Assembly (NCBI RefSeq): GCF_029537735.1 | Contig: NZ_JARPUQ010000002.1 | Location: forward strand, 260,608 to 324,607 | Direction of reading: 5' to 3' | From: Robiginitalea aestuariiviva | Lineage (GTDB): Bacteria; Bacteroidota; Bacteroidia; Flavobacteriales; Flavobacteriaceae | Length of the DNA: 64,000 bases | Shown here: positions 22,518 through 32,800 of the stretch, piece by piece | Layout: each line of letters starts with the position of its first letter | Position numbering within the stretch: position 1 is the stretch's first letter | Program-made: the position numbers and the translations under genes | The notes under the pieces: generated by a model | Seen by the model: only the letters and a program-made list of their open reading frames with translations | The model's database searches: none | What the model was told of the DNA's origin: nothing

Positions 22518-25190
22518 ATGAAACAGATCAGATTTATCGCAACAGTATGTATCGCTTTCCTGGCATTCTCCGGCTGTACGGAGGATGAGCAGATTTCCTA
22601 CGTGCTGCAGAATATTTCGGCCCCCACCAATGTACAGGCGGTCTTCGACATTTCCCAGGACGACACGGGCACCGTATCGGTTACCCCTACTGCCGTTGGG
22701 GCAAGCGCTTTTGACATTTACTTCGGGGATTCCGACAATGAGACCCCTACCCAGGTGGGCCCGGGGGAAACCGTGACCCACGTGTACGGGGAAGGGACCT
22801 ACAACCTGCGTATTGTAGCAGTTGGCCCCACCGGCCTCACCAGCGAACTGGTGCGGGTGGTAAACATATCCTTTACGCCTCCTTCCAACCTGGCGGTGGA
22901 TATCTCCCTGTCCGCCTCCAATCCCTTTGAGGTAATTGTGGCGCCTACGGCCGATAACGTAACGGTATTCGATATTTACTACGGCGATGTAACCGACGAG
23001 GTGCCCCAGACTATCATGGCCGGGGAAACCGGGTCCCACATCTATGCGGAAACCGGCGATTACACCGTAAGGGTTGTGGCCCGCGGGGCCGGCGCAGCTA
23101 CCGTGGAGTATTCCGAAGTGGTAACCATCAGCGGGGCCTCAGACCCCATCAGCCTGCCGATCACCTTCGATGCCCCCACCGTAAATTACGCCTTTGGCAC
23201 CTTTAACGGGGCCAGCTACGAGGTGGTGGACAATCCGGACGCCTCCGGCGCGAACCCCGTAGCCTCCAAGGTAGGGGCCATCACCAACGCCGGCGTAAAC
23301 TGGGAAGGCGGCGCTTTTACCCTGGGCACCCCGGTGGATTTCAGCGGCTCTGACAAAACCATTACCATGAAGTTCTGGTCTAACGTGGCCGTACCCCTGC
23401 TGCTGAAGTTTGAAGGCGGTGTCAATGGCGAGCGCGAGAATGAAGTGGTAGCCAACCACGGCGGTACCGGATGGGAAGAAATCAGTTTCGACTTTGCCAC
23501 CAGCGCTGTAAAAAGCTATATCGATGGTACCCAGGGCGTGGGCGAAGCCTTTGTGCCCACCGGGCAGTACGCTACCCTGGTACTCTTTGTAGACGGCCCG
23601 GGCACCACAGCCGGCACCTTCTACATGGACGACATTGAACAAAGCGGCGGTACTGTAACTCCGCTGGAGCTGCCCATCAGCTTTGATGCTGCCGGCGTGG
23701 ATTACGCCTTCGGCACCTTTAACGGGGCTTCCTTCAACATTGTGGACAACCCGGACCCCAGCGGGGCCAACGCCTCCGTTTCCAAGGTCGGGGCCATCAC
23801 CAACTCCGGCAACAACTGGGAAGGCGGGGCCTTTAACCTGGATACCCCGGTGGATTTCAGCGGCAGTAACAAGACCATCCGCCTGAAGCTCTGGTCTACT
23901 GTTTCTGTTCCTGTCCTCCTGAAATTTGAAGGCGGGGTGAATGGGGAACGCCAGAACGAGGTAGTGGCCACCCACGGCGGTACGGGCTGGGAAGAACTCA
24001 GTTTCGATTTTGCCACCAGTGCCACGAAGAGTTATATTGACGGTACCCAGGGGGTAGGGGAACCCTTTGTCCCCACCGGGCAGTACGCCACCCTGGTTCT
24101 CTTTATTGATGGGCCCGGCAACACGGCCGGTACCTTTTACATGGACGACATCGCACAGGATGGTGCCACCCAACCCCTGGCGCTCCCGATGAGTTTTGAC
24201 AACCCCGCGGTTGCCTACGATATGGGCACCTTTAACGGGGCCAGCTACGCGGTAGTAACCAACCCGGACCTCTCCGGCGTGAATACTTCCGCCAGTAACG
24301 TGGGCGCCCTGACCAATTCCGGCGTGAACTGGGAAGGAGGTGCCTTTTCCATGGGCACCCCGGTAGATTTCAGCGGCAATGATAAAATCATCCGCATGAA
24401 GTTCTGGTCCAACGCGGCCGTACCCGTATTGCTGAAGTTTGAAGGGGGCGTAAGCGGCGAACGTCAGAATGAGGTAGTGGCCAACCACGGGGGCACCGGG
24501 TGGGAAGAACTCACCTTCGATTTTGCGACCGATGCCACCAAGAGTTATATTGACGGTACCCAGGGGGTTGGGGAACCCTTTGTCCCCACCGGGCAATACG
24601 CGACCCTGGTGATCTTTGTGGATGGTCCCGGCACCACAGCCGGTACCTTCTACATGGACGATATAGAACAGGTAGCGCCCAGCACCGACCTGAAACTGCC
24701 TATCTCTTTTGACCAGGCGGGGGTAGCCTACGACATGACCACCTTTAACGGCGCCAGCTATGCCGTGGTGACCAACCCGGACCTTTCCGGCGCCAACACC
24801 GTAGCCAGCAACGTAGGGGCCGTGACCAATTCCGGTGTGAACTGGGAAGGCGGATACTTTGTCCTGGATGTACCGGTGGATTTTGCAGGCTCCAACAAGA
24901 CCATTGCCATGAAATTCTGGTCCAACGCGGCCGTACCCGTCCTGCTGAAGTTTGAAGGCGGAGTAAGCGGGGAACGCCAATGCGAGGTGGTGGCCAACCA
25001 TGGCGGCACCGGATGGGAGGTCCTGACTTTCGACTTCTCCACGGATGCTGTGAAGAGTTACATTGACGGTACCCAGGGGGTAGGAGAGGCCTTTGTACCT
25101 ACCGGGCAATATGCCCAGATCACTTTCTTTGTGGACGGCCCCGGCACTGCTGCCGGTACCTTCTACATGGATGACATCGTACAACAATAA
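22518..25190 (+). CDS. PKD-domain surface glycan-binding lipoprotein with four tandem beta-sandwich repeats
   Basis: The 890-residue lipoprotein (MKQIRFIATVCIAFLAFSGC) contains two PKD-like domains (about residues 30-115 and 120-210). Four near-identical units of about 171 residues follow, each opening with an LPISFD-type strand, then GTFNGASY and NWEGG motifs, a KFWSN..VPVLLKFEGG core and ending GTFYMDDI. No catalytic signature is visible. The jelly-roll-like pattern and the position after susD indicate a surface glycan-binding protein of a PUL; PKD-containing binding proteins are known in marine laminarin loci. The ATG at 22518 is preferred to an in-frame TTG. Multivalent repeats would raise avidity for long glucan chains. 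Confidence 0.8.
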   Translation: MKQIRFIATVCIAFLAFSGCTEDEQISYVLQNISAPTNVQAVFDISQDDTGTVSVTPTAVGASAFDIYFGDSDNETPTQVGPGETVTHVYGEGTYNLRIVAVGPTGLTSELVRVVNISFTPPSNLAVDISLSASNPFEVIVAPTADNVTVFDIYYGDVTDEVPQTIMAGETGSHIYAETGDYTVRVVARGAGAATVEYSEVVTISGASDPISLPITFDAPTVNYAFGTFNGASYEVVDNPDASGANPVASKVGAITNAGVNWEGGAFTLGTPVDFSGSDKTITMKFWSNVAVPLLLKFEGGVNGERENEVVANHGGTGWEEISFDFATSAVKSYIDGTQGVGEAFVPTGQYATLVLFVDGPGTTAGTFYMDDIEQSGGTVTPLELPISFDAAGVDYAFGTFNGASFNIVDNPDPSGANASVSKVGAITNSGNNWEGGAFNLDTPVDFSGSNKTIRLKLWSTVSVPVLLKFEGGVNGERQNEVVATHGGTGWEELSFDFATSATKSYIDGTQGVGEPFVPTGQYATLVLFIDGPGNTAGTFYMDDIAQDGATQPLALPMSFDNPAVAYDMGTFNGASYAVVTNPDLSGVNTSASNVGALTNSGVNWEGGAFSMGTPVDFSGNDKIIRMKFWSNAAVPVLLKFEGGVSGERQNEVVANHGGTGWEELTFDFATDATKSYIDGTQGVGEPFVPTGQYATLVIFVDGPGTTAGTFYMDDIEQVAPSTDLKLPISFDQAGVAYDMTTFNGASYAVVTNPDLSGANTVASNVGAVTNSGVNWEGGYFVLDVPVDFAGSNKTIAMKFWSNAAVPVLLKFEGGVSGERQCEVVANHGGTGWEVLTFDFSTDAVKSYIDGTQGVGEAFVPTGQYAQITFFVDGPGTAAGTFYMDDIVQQ
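23154..25190 (+). repeat. Four in-frame tandem repeats of about 513 bp
   Basis: Units begin at 23154, 23670, 24183 and 24696, spaced 516, 513 and 513 bases. Long stretches are conserved at the DNA level, for example GGTACCCAGGG and GTGCCCACCGGGCAGTACGC-type segments. The third and fourth units share more residues with each other (e.g. AVVTNPDLSG) than with the first two. This points to stepwise duplication and leaves scope for recombination between units. Confidence 0.85.
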
Positions 25191-25195
25191 AGCAG

Positions 25196-26809
25196 ATGCA
25201 CATGTTTCGATTCCAAATAGCACTGATAGGGATTTTGGCCTTCCTGGCGGGTTGCCAGGAAGAACAACCCGAATTGCAGGAACTGGCCATCCCGGCCAAC
25301 CTCACGGTAAACGTATCGGTGGCCCCGGACCAGTCCGGGAATGTAACGGTGACCCCCCAGGCAGACAACAGCCTGTACTACCACGTGGTCTTCCAGCCGG
25401 GGCAGGACCCGGTGGTGATCAGCCCCGGGCAGTCCGCCCAGTTCCGGTTTACGCGTTCCGGCCAGTACAGCGCCCCGGTAACGGTGGTGGCCTACAGCGC
25501 CGGGGGGCTTTCTTCCAGCACCACCGTGATGGTAGATCTGGATGTACGCCTCTTTATTGACCCGGCCACCCTGCAGGATATTGCCGGGGATGGGGAGAAA
25601 CGCTGGGTGTGGAACCGCACCGAAGCCGGGCATTTTGGGGTGGGCCCCCTCACCAACGATTTCCCGGAATTCTTCAGCGCTGGCCCGGACCAGTTGAACC
25701 CCTGCCTGTATGACGATGTATTGGTTTTCAGTTACGATGCCAATGACAACTACAGCTTCCGGCTGGAGCCGGGCACGGATAACCAGGTCTTTATCAACTG
25801 GACGGAAGTAAACCGCTTCTTCCCGGATGCGACTCCCGGGCAGTTTGTGGACGAATGCCGGGACATTACGGACCAGGCTTCCTTCAGCAGCAATTTCGTA
25901 ATTATCGACAATGCGGACGGTACCCGTACCCTGGATGTGGGCAGCAGCTTTCTGAGCTACTGGGCTATCATTTCAGGGCAGTACCAAATCGTGGAGCTTA
26001 CGGCAGACCGCCTTACCGTAAGGGGCATCAGCCAGCCGTTTAACGGGGACGCCCCCCTGGCCTGGTATTATACCTTTGTTCCGGAAGGCGGCTCCGATGC
26101 CAAGAACGACATCTTCAATACCCTGGTCTTTGAAGAGGATTTCAATACAGATGGGGCCCCGGACCCTGCTGTCTGGAACTACGACCTGGGTACGGGCAGC
26201 AATGGCTGGGGCAACGGGGAATCCCAGTATTACACCGATCGCCCGGAGAACGTGATTGTCGAAGGCGGGATGCTTAAAATCACTGCCCGGACTGAAGCCT
26301 TCCAGGGGAGCGCCTATACCTCGGCCCGCCTGCAGAGTTACCAGAAATTTGATTTTCAGTACGGCAGGGTAGAGGTGCGCGCCAAACTGCCCACCGGGGG
26401 GGGGACCTGGCCGGCTATCTGGATGCTGGGCTCCGATTTTGAAACCAATACCTGGCCTGCGGCCGGGGAGATCGACATCATGGAACATGTGGGCAACCAG
26501 CAGGACCGAATCTTCGGTTCCACACACGACCCGAATAATTTTGCGGGGAATGCCCGTACGGGCTCTACGGTGGTTAGCGGGGTATCCGATGCCTTTCATA
26601 CCTATGCCCTGGAGTGGACGGATACCGAAATTCGGTTCTATGTGGACGACCAGCAGTACCACGCCGTTTCTAACAATGCGGGCCTGCCGTTTAACAAGGA
26701 CTTTTTCCTGATCCTGAACGTGGCTATGGGCGGCACCTTTGGGGGCGCTATAGACCCGGGCTTTACGGCATCCACTATGGAGGTGGATTACATTCGTATA
26801 TATCAATAA
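25196..26809 (+). CDS. GH16 laminarinase (endo-beta-1,3-glucanase) lipoprotein
   Basis: This 537-residue lipoprotein has lipobox FLAGC (Cys near residue 20), a PKD-like N-terminal domain (about 30-115) and a middle domain with KRWVWNRTEAGHFGVGP that recurs in marine glycan-binding proteins. The GH16 domain spans about 305-537. The catalytic stretch GEIDIMEHVG places the nucleophile at Glu425, the assisting Asp at 427 and the acid/base at Glu430, the beta-bulge ExDxxE pattern of bacterial laminarinases. Substrate-cleft residues WPAIWMLG precede it. It should cut beta-1,3-glucans at the surface to fragments for SusCD. An ATG two codons later (25202) is an alternative start. Confidence 0.93.
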   Translation: MHMFRFQIALIGILAFLAGCQEEQPELQELAIPANLTVNVSVAPDQSGNVTVTPQADNSLYYHVVFQPGQDPVVISPGQSAQFRFTRSGQYSAPVTVVAYSAGGLSSSTTVMVDLDVRLFIDPATLQDIAGDGEKRWVWNRTEAGHFGVGPLTNDFPEFFSAGPDQLNPCLYDDVLVFSYDANDNYSFRLEPGTDNQVFINWTEVNRFFPDATPGQFVDECRDITDQASFSSNFVIIDNADGTRTLDVGSSFLSYWAIISGQYQIVELTADRLTVRGISQPFNGDAPLAWYYTFVPEGGSDAKNDIFNTLVFEEDFNTDGAPDPAVWNYDLGTGSNGWGNGESQYYTDRPENVIVEGGMLKITARTEAFQGSAYTSARLQSYQKFDFQYGRVEVRAKLPTGGGTWPAIWMLGSDFETNTWPAAGEIDIMEHVGNQQDRIFGSTHDPNNFAGNARTGSTVVSGVSDAFHTYALEWTDTEIRFYVDDQQYHAVSNNAGLPFNKDFFLILNVAMGGTFGGAIDPGFTASTMEVDYIRIYQ

Positions 26810-26835
26810 TTGTGTACTTTAAGGGCTGCATCGCG

Positions 26836-26860
26836 GGGCCCCGGCTAACCTCCGGGGCCC
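26836..26860 (+). other. Hairpin between GH16 gene and sugar porter gene
   Basis: GGGCCCCGG (26836-26844) pairs perfectly with CCGGGGCCC (26852-26860) around a seven-base loop. There is no T run, so it is more likely an RNA-stability or partial-termination element within the PUL transcript than a full terminator. Confidence 0.5.
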
Positions 26861-26897
26861 TCTGCATGCGCTAACAACCAACCTAAACCTTTTCAAT

Positions 26898-28439
26898 ATG
26901 CAAACCGATACAGCCATTAAAATGAACAAGTCCTACACCGTCCTGATCAGCCTGATTGTGGCCCTGGGCGGGTTTTTGCTGGGCTTTGACAGCGCCGTGA
27001 TTTCCGGTGCCGTCCGCGGGATTACCGTGTATTTTGAAATGACCGATGCAATGCTCGGGTTTGCCGTGGGCTGCGTGATTTTCGGCGCCATGGCAGGCAA
27101 CCTGGTTGCCGGCCCATTAAGCGATCGCTTCGGGCGCAAGAACGTGCTGCTGGTGGTAGCAGCCCTGTTTACCATCTCGGCTACCTGGTCTGCCCTGGCC
27201 ACCGGGTACACCGAGTTTATCATTGCCCGTATCATTGGCGGGATAGGGATTGGCGGCGCCATCCTGATTGCCCCGGTCTACATCGCCGAAATTGCACCAC
27301 CCAAATTGCGGGGCAGCCTGGTTTCCTTTAACCAGCTCAACATTGTGATCGGTATTTCCGTAGCTTATTTCTCCAATTATTTTCTGGTGAATTACGGGGA
27401 GGAAAGCTGGCGGTGGATGCTGGGGGTGGAGGCCATTCCGGCCTTTATCTATTTCCTGGCCCTGTTTACGGTACCCAAGAGCCCCCGCTGGCTGATCCAG
27501 AAGCTCAACAAGGTAGCCCTGGCCCGCAAAATCCTGGAGCGTATAGGCGGCGAGGCCTATGCCGAGGCCACCATTGTGGAGATCCAGCGCGGCCTGGCCA
27601 AAAAAGAATCCAAAGGCACCCTGTCCGACCTGCTGAGCAGCAAGTATGCCACCATTATGATCATTGCCATGGGGATTGCGTTTTTCCAGCAGATTACCGG
27701 GATCAATGCTATTTTCTACTATGCGCCCACCATTTTTGAACAGGCGGGCGGCAGCACGGATTCCTCCTTCCTGCAGGCCATTGTAGTGGGGCTTACCAAC
27801 CTGGTGTTTACCCTGGTGGCCATCTGGCTGATCGACCGACTGGGGCGCAAGCCCCTGTTGCTTATTGGCACGACCAGTATGACCGTTGCGCTGCTGCTGG
27901 CTACCCTGGCCTTCAACAATGCCACCTACGACTTCAATGAAGCTACCCTGGCCAAGGTGAGTGACGTGCAAACCCGGGAGGTTTTGACGCAGCTTTCCGG
28001 CAACTCCTATGACGGGCAGGCCGCATTGTTCCAGGCCGTGCAGCCCATGATGGGCGAAGACCAGTTTTTGGATTTTAAACGCAACCAGATTACCAACTTC
28101 ATCCAGATCAATGCCACCCTGGTACTGGTGGCCATCCTGCTTTATGTAGCGGCCTTTGCCATCTCCCTGGGGCCGGTAATGTGGGCCCTGATCTCGGAGA
28201 TTTTCCCAAGCAAGATCAAGGGGATTGCTATTTCGGTCGTGGGCTTTTTCAACAGCCTGGTGAGTTTTTCCGTAACCCAGGTTTTTCCCTGGGAGCTCTC
28301 CAACCTGGGCCCCACTGCCACTTTTGCCATTTATGCCCTGCTCTCCTTCCTGGCCATCCTGTTCGTGAAACGCTTTGTGATCGAAACCAAGGGCCGCAGT
28401 CTGGAAGAGGTAGAGGAACTCCTGATACGAAACGATTAA
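26898..28439 (+). CDS. MFS sugar porter (SP family)
   Basis: The 513-residue inner-membrane protein has twelve predicted helices and sugar-porter signatures: GPLSDRFGRKN between helices 2 and 3, PKSPRWLI before the central loop, FFQQITGINAIFYYAP in helix 7, and RLGRKPLLLIG in the second half. The family imports mono- or short oligosaccharides by proton symport. A longer loop between helices 9 and 10 (about residues 340-395) is seen in other Bacteroidota members. Placed between the glucanase and intracellular phosphorylase genes, it is the likely route for glucose or short beta-glucans into the cytoplasm. It is 88 bases after the GH16 gene and 4 before the next. Confidence 0.9.
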   Translation: MQTDTAIKMNKSYTVLISLIVALGGFLLGFDSAVISGAVRGITVYFEMTDAMLGFAVGCVIFGAMAGNLVAGPLSDRFGRKNVLLVVAALFTISATWSALATGYTEFIIARIIGGIGIGGAILIAPVYIAEIAPPKLRGSLVSFNQLNIVIGISVAYFSNYFLVNYGEESWRWMLGVEAIPAFIYFLALFTVPKSPRWLIQKLNKVALARKILERIGGEAYAEATIVEIQRGLAKKESKGTLSDLLSSKYATIMIIAMGIAFFQQITGINAIFYYAPTIFEQAGGSTDSSFLQAIVVGLTNLVFTLVAIWLIDRLGRKPLLLIGTTSMTVALLLATLAFNNATYDFNEATLAKVSDVQTREVLTQLSGNSYDGQAALFQAVQPMMGEDQFLDFKRNQITNFIQINATLVLVAILLYVAAFAISLGPVMWALISEIFPSKIKGIAISVVGFFNSLVSFSVTQVFPWELSNLGPTATFAIYALLSFLAILFVKRFVIETKGRSLEEVEELLIRND

Positions 28440-28443
28440 ACCC

Positions 28444-29760
28444 ATGAAGCGTATACCCCTTTTTGTATTGAGCCTGGCCCTGTTGGCCGGCTGTAAAGAA
28501 CAACCCAAAGCCGAACCAGCAGCAACCGCAGATGCAGACGGCCCCGCCAAGGTGACCGTACAGGAAACCGATGGTAAATTCACCTTGCAGGTGAATGGAG
28601 AGCCCTTCTATATCCGGGGTGCCGGCCTGGAATTCGGAAACGTACCTGCCCTGGCAGCCCACAACGGGAATTCCTTCCGTACCTGGCGCACCGAGAATGG
28701 CCAACGCACGGCTCAGGAAGTGCTTGATGAAGCCCATGCCAATGGCCTGATGGTTACCATGGGGATCGAGGTAGCCCGCGAGCGCCACGGTTTTGACTAC
28801 GACGATTCCACGGCAGTAAAGGCTCAACTGGAGGATATCCGCCGGCAGGTGGTGGCCCTGAAGGATCACCCGGCCCTGCTGATCTGGGGTATCGGCAACG
28901 AGCTGAACCTGCATTACACCAACCCCAAGGTCTGGGATGCGGTCAATGAGATCTCCGAAATGATCCACGAAGAAGACCCCAACCACCTGACCACAACCAG
29001 CCTGGCCGGGATTTCCGAGCGTGAAATCGACTTTATCAAAACCCGATGTCCGGATTTGGACATCCTTGCCGTTCAGATGTACGGAGACCTGCCGGACCTG
29101 CCCCGTTTGGTGCGCGAATTTGGATGGGAAGGCCCGTATATGGTTACCGAATGGGGGGCTACCGGCCACTGGGAGGTGCCCAAGACGTCCTGGGGCGCCC
29201 CCATTGAAGAACACAGCTCCGTAAAGGCAGCCAACTACCTGAAACGCTACCAGGGCGGGATCGAGTCGGATTCCCTCCAATGCCTGGGGTCTTATGTCTT
29301 TTTATGGGGCAATAAACAGGAACGCACCCCTACCTGGTATGGGATTTTCCTGGAAGACGGGCAGGAGACCGAATCCGTGGATGTGATGCACTACATTTGG
29401 AACGGGGCATGGCCCGAAAACCGCACCCCCCAGATTGGTGCCTATACCCTGGACGGGAAAACCGCCTATGAAAGCGTAACCCTCAAAAGCGGGGTAGTGT
29501 ACACGGCCTCTGCCGTGGTTACCGACCCTGAGGGCGATGGCCTTACCTACCGCTGGGAAGTGCTTCCCGAAAGCACAGACCTGGGCGAAGGCGGGGATTA
29601 TGAGGAACGGCCCCATGCCGTTACCGGCCTGTTCCGCAAGGAGGCAGCGGGACAGCTGGAACTGGAAGCCCCCTCGCCCGGGGCCTACCGCCTGTTTGTA
29701 TATGCTACGGACGGGAATAACCATTCGGCCACGGCCAATATCCCTTTCCTGGTGGAATAA
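28444..29760 (+). CDS. Clan GH-A glycosidase lipoprotein, GH158-like
   Basis: The 438-residue lipoprotein (lipobox LLAGC, Cys 17) has a TIM-barrel catalytic domain (about 40-330) and a C-terminal Ig-like domain (about 345-438, VVTDPEGDGLTYRWEV). The acid/base candidate is Glu153 in GIGNELN and the nucleophile candidate Glu236 in VTEWGATGHWEV, on strands 4 and 7 as expected for clan GH-A. Their 83-residue separation and two-domain layout agree with what I remember of GH158 endo-beta-1,3-glucanases from gut bacteria. A GH2-core-like enzyme is the alternative. It would trim beta-1,3-glucans in periplasm or at the surface. Four bases separate it from the porter gene. Confidence 0.7.
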   Translation: MKRIPLFVLSLALLAGCKEQPKAEPAATADADGPAKVTVQETDGKFTLQVNGEPFYIRGAGLEFGNVPALAAHNGNSFRTWRTENGQRTAQEVLDEAHANGLMVTMGIEVARERHGFDYDDSTAVKAQLEDIRRQVVALKDHPALLIWGIGNELNLHYTNPKVWDAVNEISEMIHEEDPNHLTTTSLAGISEREIDFIKTRCPDLDILAVQMYGDLPDLPRLVREFGWEGPYMVTEWGATGHWEVPKTSWGAPIEEHSSVKAANYLKRYQGGIESDSLQCLGSYVFLWGNKQERTPTWYGIFLEDGQETESVDVMHYIWNGAWPENRTPQIGAYTLDGKTAYESVTLKSGVVYTASAVVTDPEGDGLTYRWEVLPESTDLGEGGDYEERPHAVTGLFRKEAAGQLELEAPSPGAYRLFVYATDGNNHSATANIPFLVE

Positions 29761-29839
29761 CCCGGATGGACCGAAGCGTTAGAACACATGCCTCTTTGGA
29801 TTTCCGGAGAGGCTTGTCCATTTCATAAAAAACACAAAA

Positions 29840-32800
29840 ATGCAGACCTATATCGGCACCAATCCCATTCAAGACGAACCCCTGAAAATCAGTGGGGAAA
29901 TGGTAGACCTGTTGGGAGACCGTTACTATCGGATTTCGCATGTGGACCGCATGCGGCCTTTTTTCATGAGTCTGGTGAGCGATGCCAACCACTGGATGTT
30001 TATCTCCAGCAATGGGGGGCTGACTGCCGGCCGTAAAAACAGTGAGTATGCGCTTTTTCCGTACTATACGGACGACAAGATTACCGAAGCTGCCGGTACC
30101 ACCGGATGCAAAACCATTTTCCGCGTCACAGACGGGGAGCAGCAACGCCTGTGGGAGCCGCTTAGCGAGCGCTATGCCGGGGTGTATCGCATCCGCCGGA
30201 ACCTCTACAAAAACCAATTGGGAAATGCCCTGGTATTCGAGGAAGAGAATCTGGACCTGGGGCTCTGTTTCCGCTACCAGTGGCAAACCAGCAACCAGTA
30301 CGGGTTTGTACGGAAGGCTTTTTTGCTGAATCGTTCCGGGAAGGCGGCCCGCGTGGCGGTACTGGACGGGTTCCTGAACCTGTTGCCCTACGGGGTAACC
30401 ACGGACCTGCAGCAAACCCGAAGTAACCTGGTGGACGCCTACAAACGCAGCGAAATGCGCCCCGAAAGTGGCCTGGGTATCTATGCCCTGAGTGCGATTA
30501 TCGTAGACCGGGCAGAACCCAGCGAAGCCCTGCGGGCCAATGTGGTCTGGTCCCATGGCCTGCCCAACCCCGTCCATGTCCTGGATGGCGGGCAGGTAGA
30601 GGCTTTCCGCCTGGGGCACCCGGTTACCGGGCAGGCAGAACACAAGGGCGAAAAGGGGGCTTACCTGCTGGCCTCCCACCTGGAACTCGAGCCCGGGCAG
30701 GAGCAATCCTGGACCCTGGTGGCCAACGTAAACCAGGGGCCGGCAGCGGTGGCCAACCTGGACCTGGCCCTGGCAAAACCCGAATCCCTGCTGGAAGAGG
30801 TAGAGGCCGACATCCGCGAGGGTACCCGCCGCCTGCAGGGGCTGGCCGCTGCCGCAGACGGCATGCAACTCACCCGGGACGAACTTCGGGGTACCCGGCA
30901 TTTTGCCAACGTGATGTACAACATTATGCGGGGCGGAATCATGGACCACAACTACCAGCTGGAACGGTCGGACTTTACCGCCTATGTCCAAAGGGCCAGC
31001 CGCGCGGTATACGAACGGCAACGGGAAGCCCTGGCCCAATGGCCGGAAACTTTTACGATTTTCGACCTGACCCGGAGGGCCGCCCAGGCCGCAGACCCCG
31101 CCCTGCAGCGCCTGTGCTACGAATACCTGCCACTGAAATTCAGCCGTCGCCACGGAGACCCCAGCCGGCCATGGAACAAGTTTTCCATCAATACCCAGCG
31201 GGAATCGGATGGGGCCAAGATCCTGGATTACCAGGGTAACTGGAGGGACATTTTCCAGAATTGGGAAGCCCTGGCCCATTCCTATCCGGAGTTTATGGAT
31301 GGCATGATCTGCAAATTCCTGAACGCCTCCACTGCGGATGGCTACAACCCCTACCGCATCACCAAACACGGAGTGGACTGGGAAGTTATCGAGCCGGACG
31401 ATCCCTGGTCCTATATTGGGTACTGGGGCGACCACCAGGTGATCTACCTGTTGAAATTCCTGGAATTCTCCCGGGATTACTTTCCGGGCCGCCTGGGCGG
31501 ATACTGGTCCCGGGACCTGTTTGTCTATGTGGATGTGCCCTACCGCATCAAGCCCTTCGACGACATTTTGAATAACCCCAAGGATACCATCGATTTCGAT
31601 GCTGCCCAAGACAAGGTCTTGAGGCGGCGCATGGGTGAAATGGGGTCGGACGGGGTGTTGCTGCAGGATGCCAACGGGGCGCCCTACCGGGTAAACCTGC
31701 TGGAGAAACTCCTGGCCATGTTGCTGGCCAAGGTTTCCAATTTCATCCCGGAAGCGGGCATCTGGTTAAATACCCAGCGCCCGGAATGGAATGACGCCAA
31801 CAATGCCCTGGTGGGTAATGGCGTATCTATGGTTACCCTGTATTACCTCCATCGGTTTTTGGAGTATTTCAGGGAAATGCTGGAGTCGGATGCCCCGGGG
31901 GAAGCCCCGGTATCCGAGGAGTTGGTTAATCTCCTGGACACGGTGGAAGCTGCCCTGGCGGCAGAGGAGGAAGGGCTTGCCGGCCCCTTTGGGGATGTGC
32001 GCCGCAGAACCCTGGCCGAAGCCCTGGGCCGTGCATCCGCTTCCTACCGGGAAGGTTTGTATGCGAAGGGGTTCAGCGGCCGGAAGAAACCAGTAGGCGC
32101 AGACCGGTTGCTGGCCTTCACCAGGCTCATGCTGCGGTACACTGCCCACTCTATTGAAGCGAACAGGCGCGAAGACCATTTATTCCACGCCTATAACCTG
32201 ATAGACCTGGACCGTCCGGATGCCATAGGGGTTTCTTACCTGAGCCCGATGTTGGAAGGGCAGGTGGCCGTGCTGAGTTCCGGCTTCCTGGATGCCAAAG
32301 CCGCCCTTCGGCTGCTGGATGCCCTTCGGCAGAGCCCGCTTTACCGGGCAGACCAGAACAGTTATATCCTCTACCCGGACCGTGACCTACCGCCTTTTAT
32401 GGAGAAAAACCTGGTTCCGCAGGCCGCTGTAGAAGGCTCGCAGTTAGTGCAGCGCCTGCTGGCAGACGGCAACCGACAGGTTGTCGTGCAGGACCGGGCC
32501 GGGCAAGTCCATTTTAGCGGGGACTTTAACAACGCCTCCCGCCTGGCCGAGGCCCTGGATGCCTTACCTGAGGCCTACCAGGGGCTGGTGGCCCGGGAGC
32601 GAAAGGCCCTTCTGGCGGCCTATGAAGCCGTATTCAACCACCGTTCGTTTACCGGGCGCAGCGGGACCTTTTTCGGCTATGAAGGCCTGGGGTCCATTTA
32701 CTGGCATATGGTATCCAAACTGGCCCTGGCGGTACTGGAATGCGCCGCACAGGCAGAAGACGGGGGAGGGGAGCCCGGGGATGTCCGCCGCCTGGTGGCG

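Noticed and set aside
23139-25223. 694-codon minus-strand frame with internal repeats
   Set aside because: Its repeats mirror the four tandem units of the PKD lipoprotein on the plus strand; no signal peptide or family motif.
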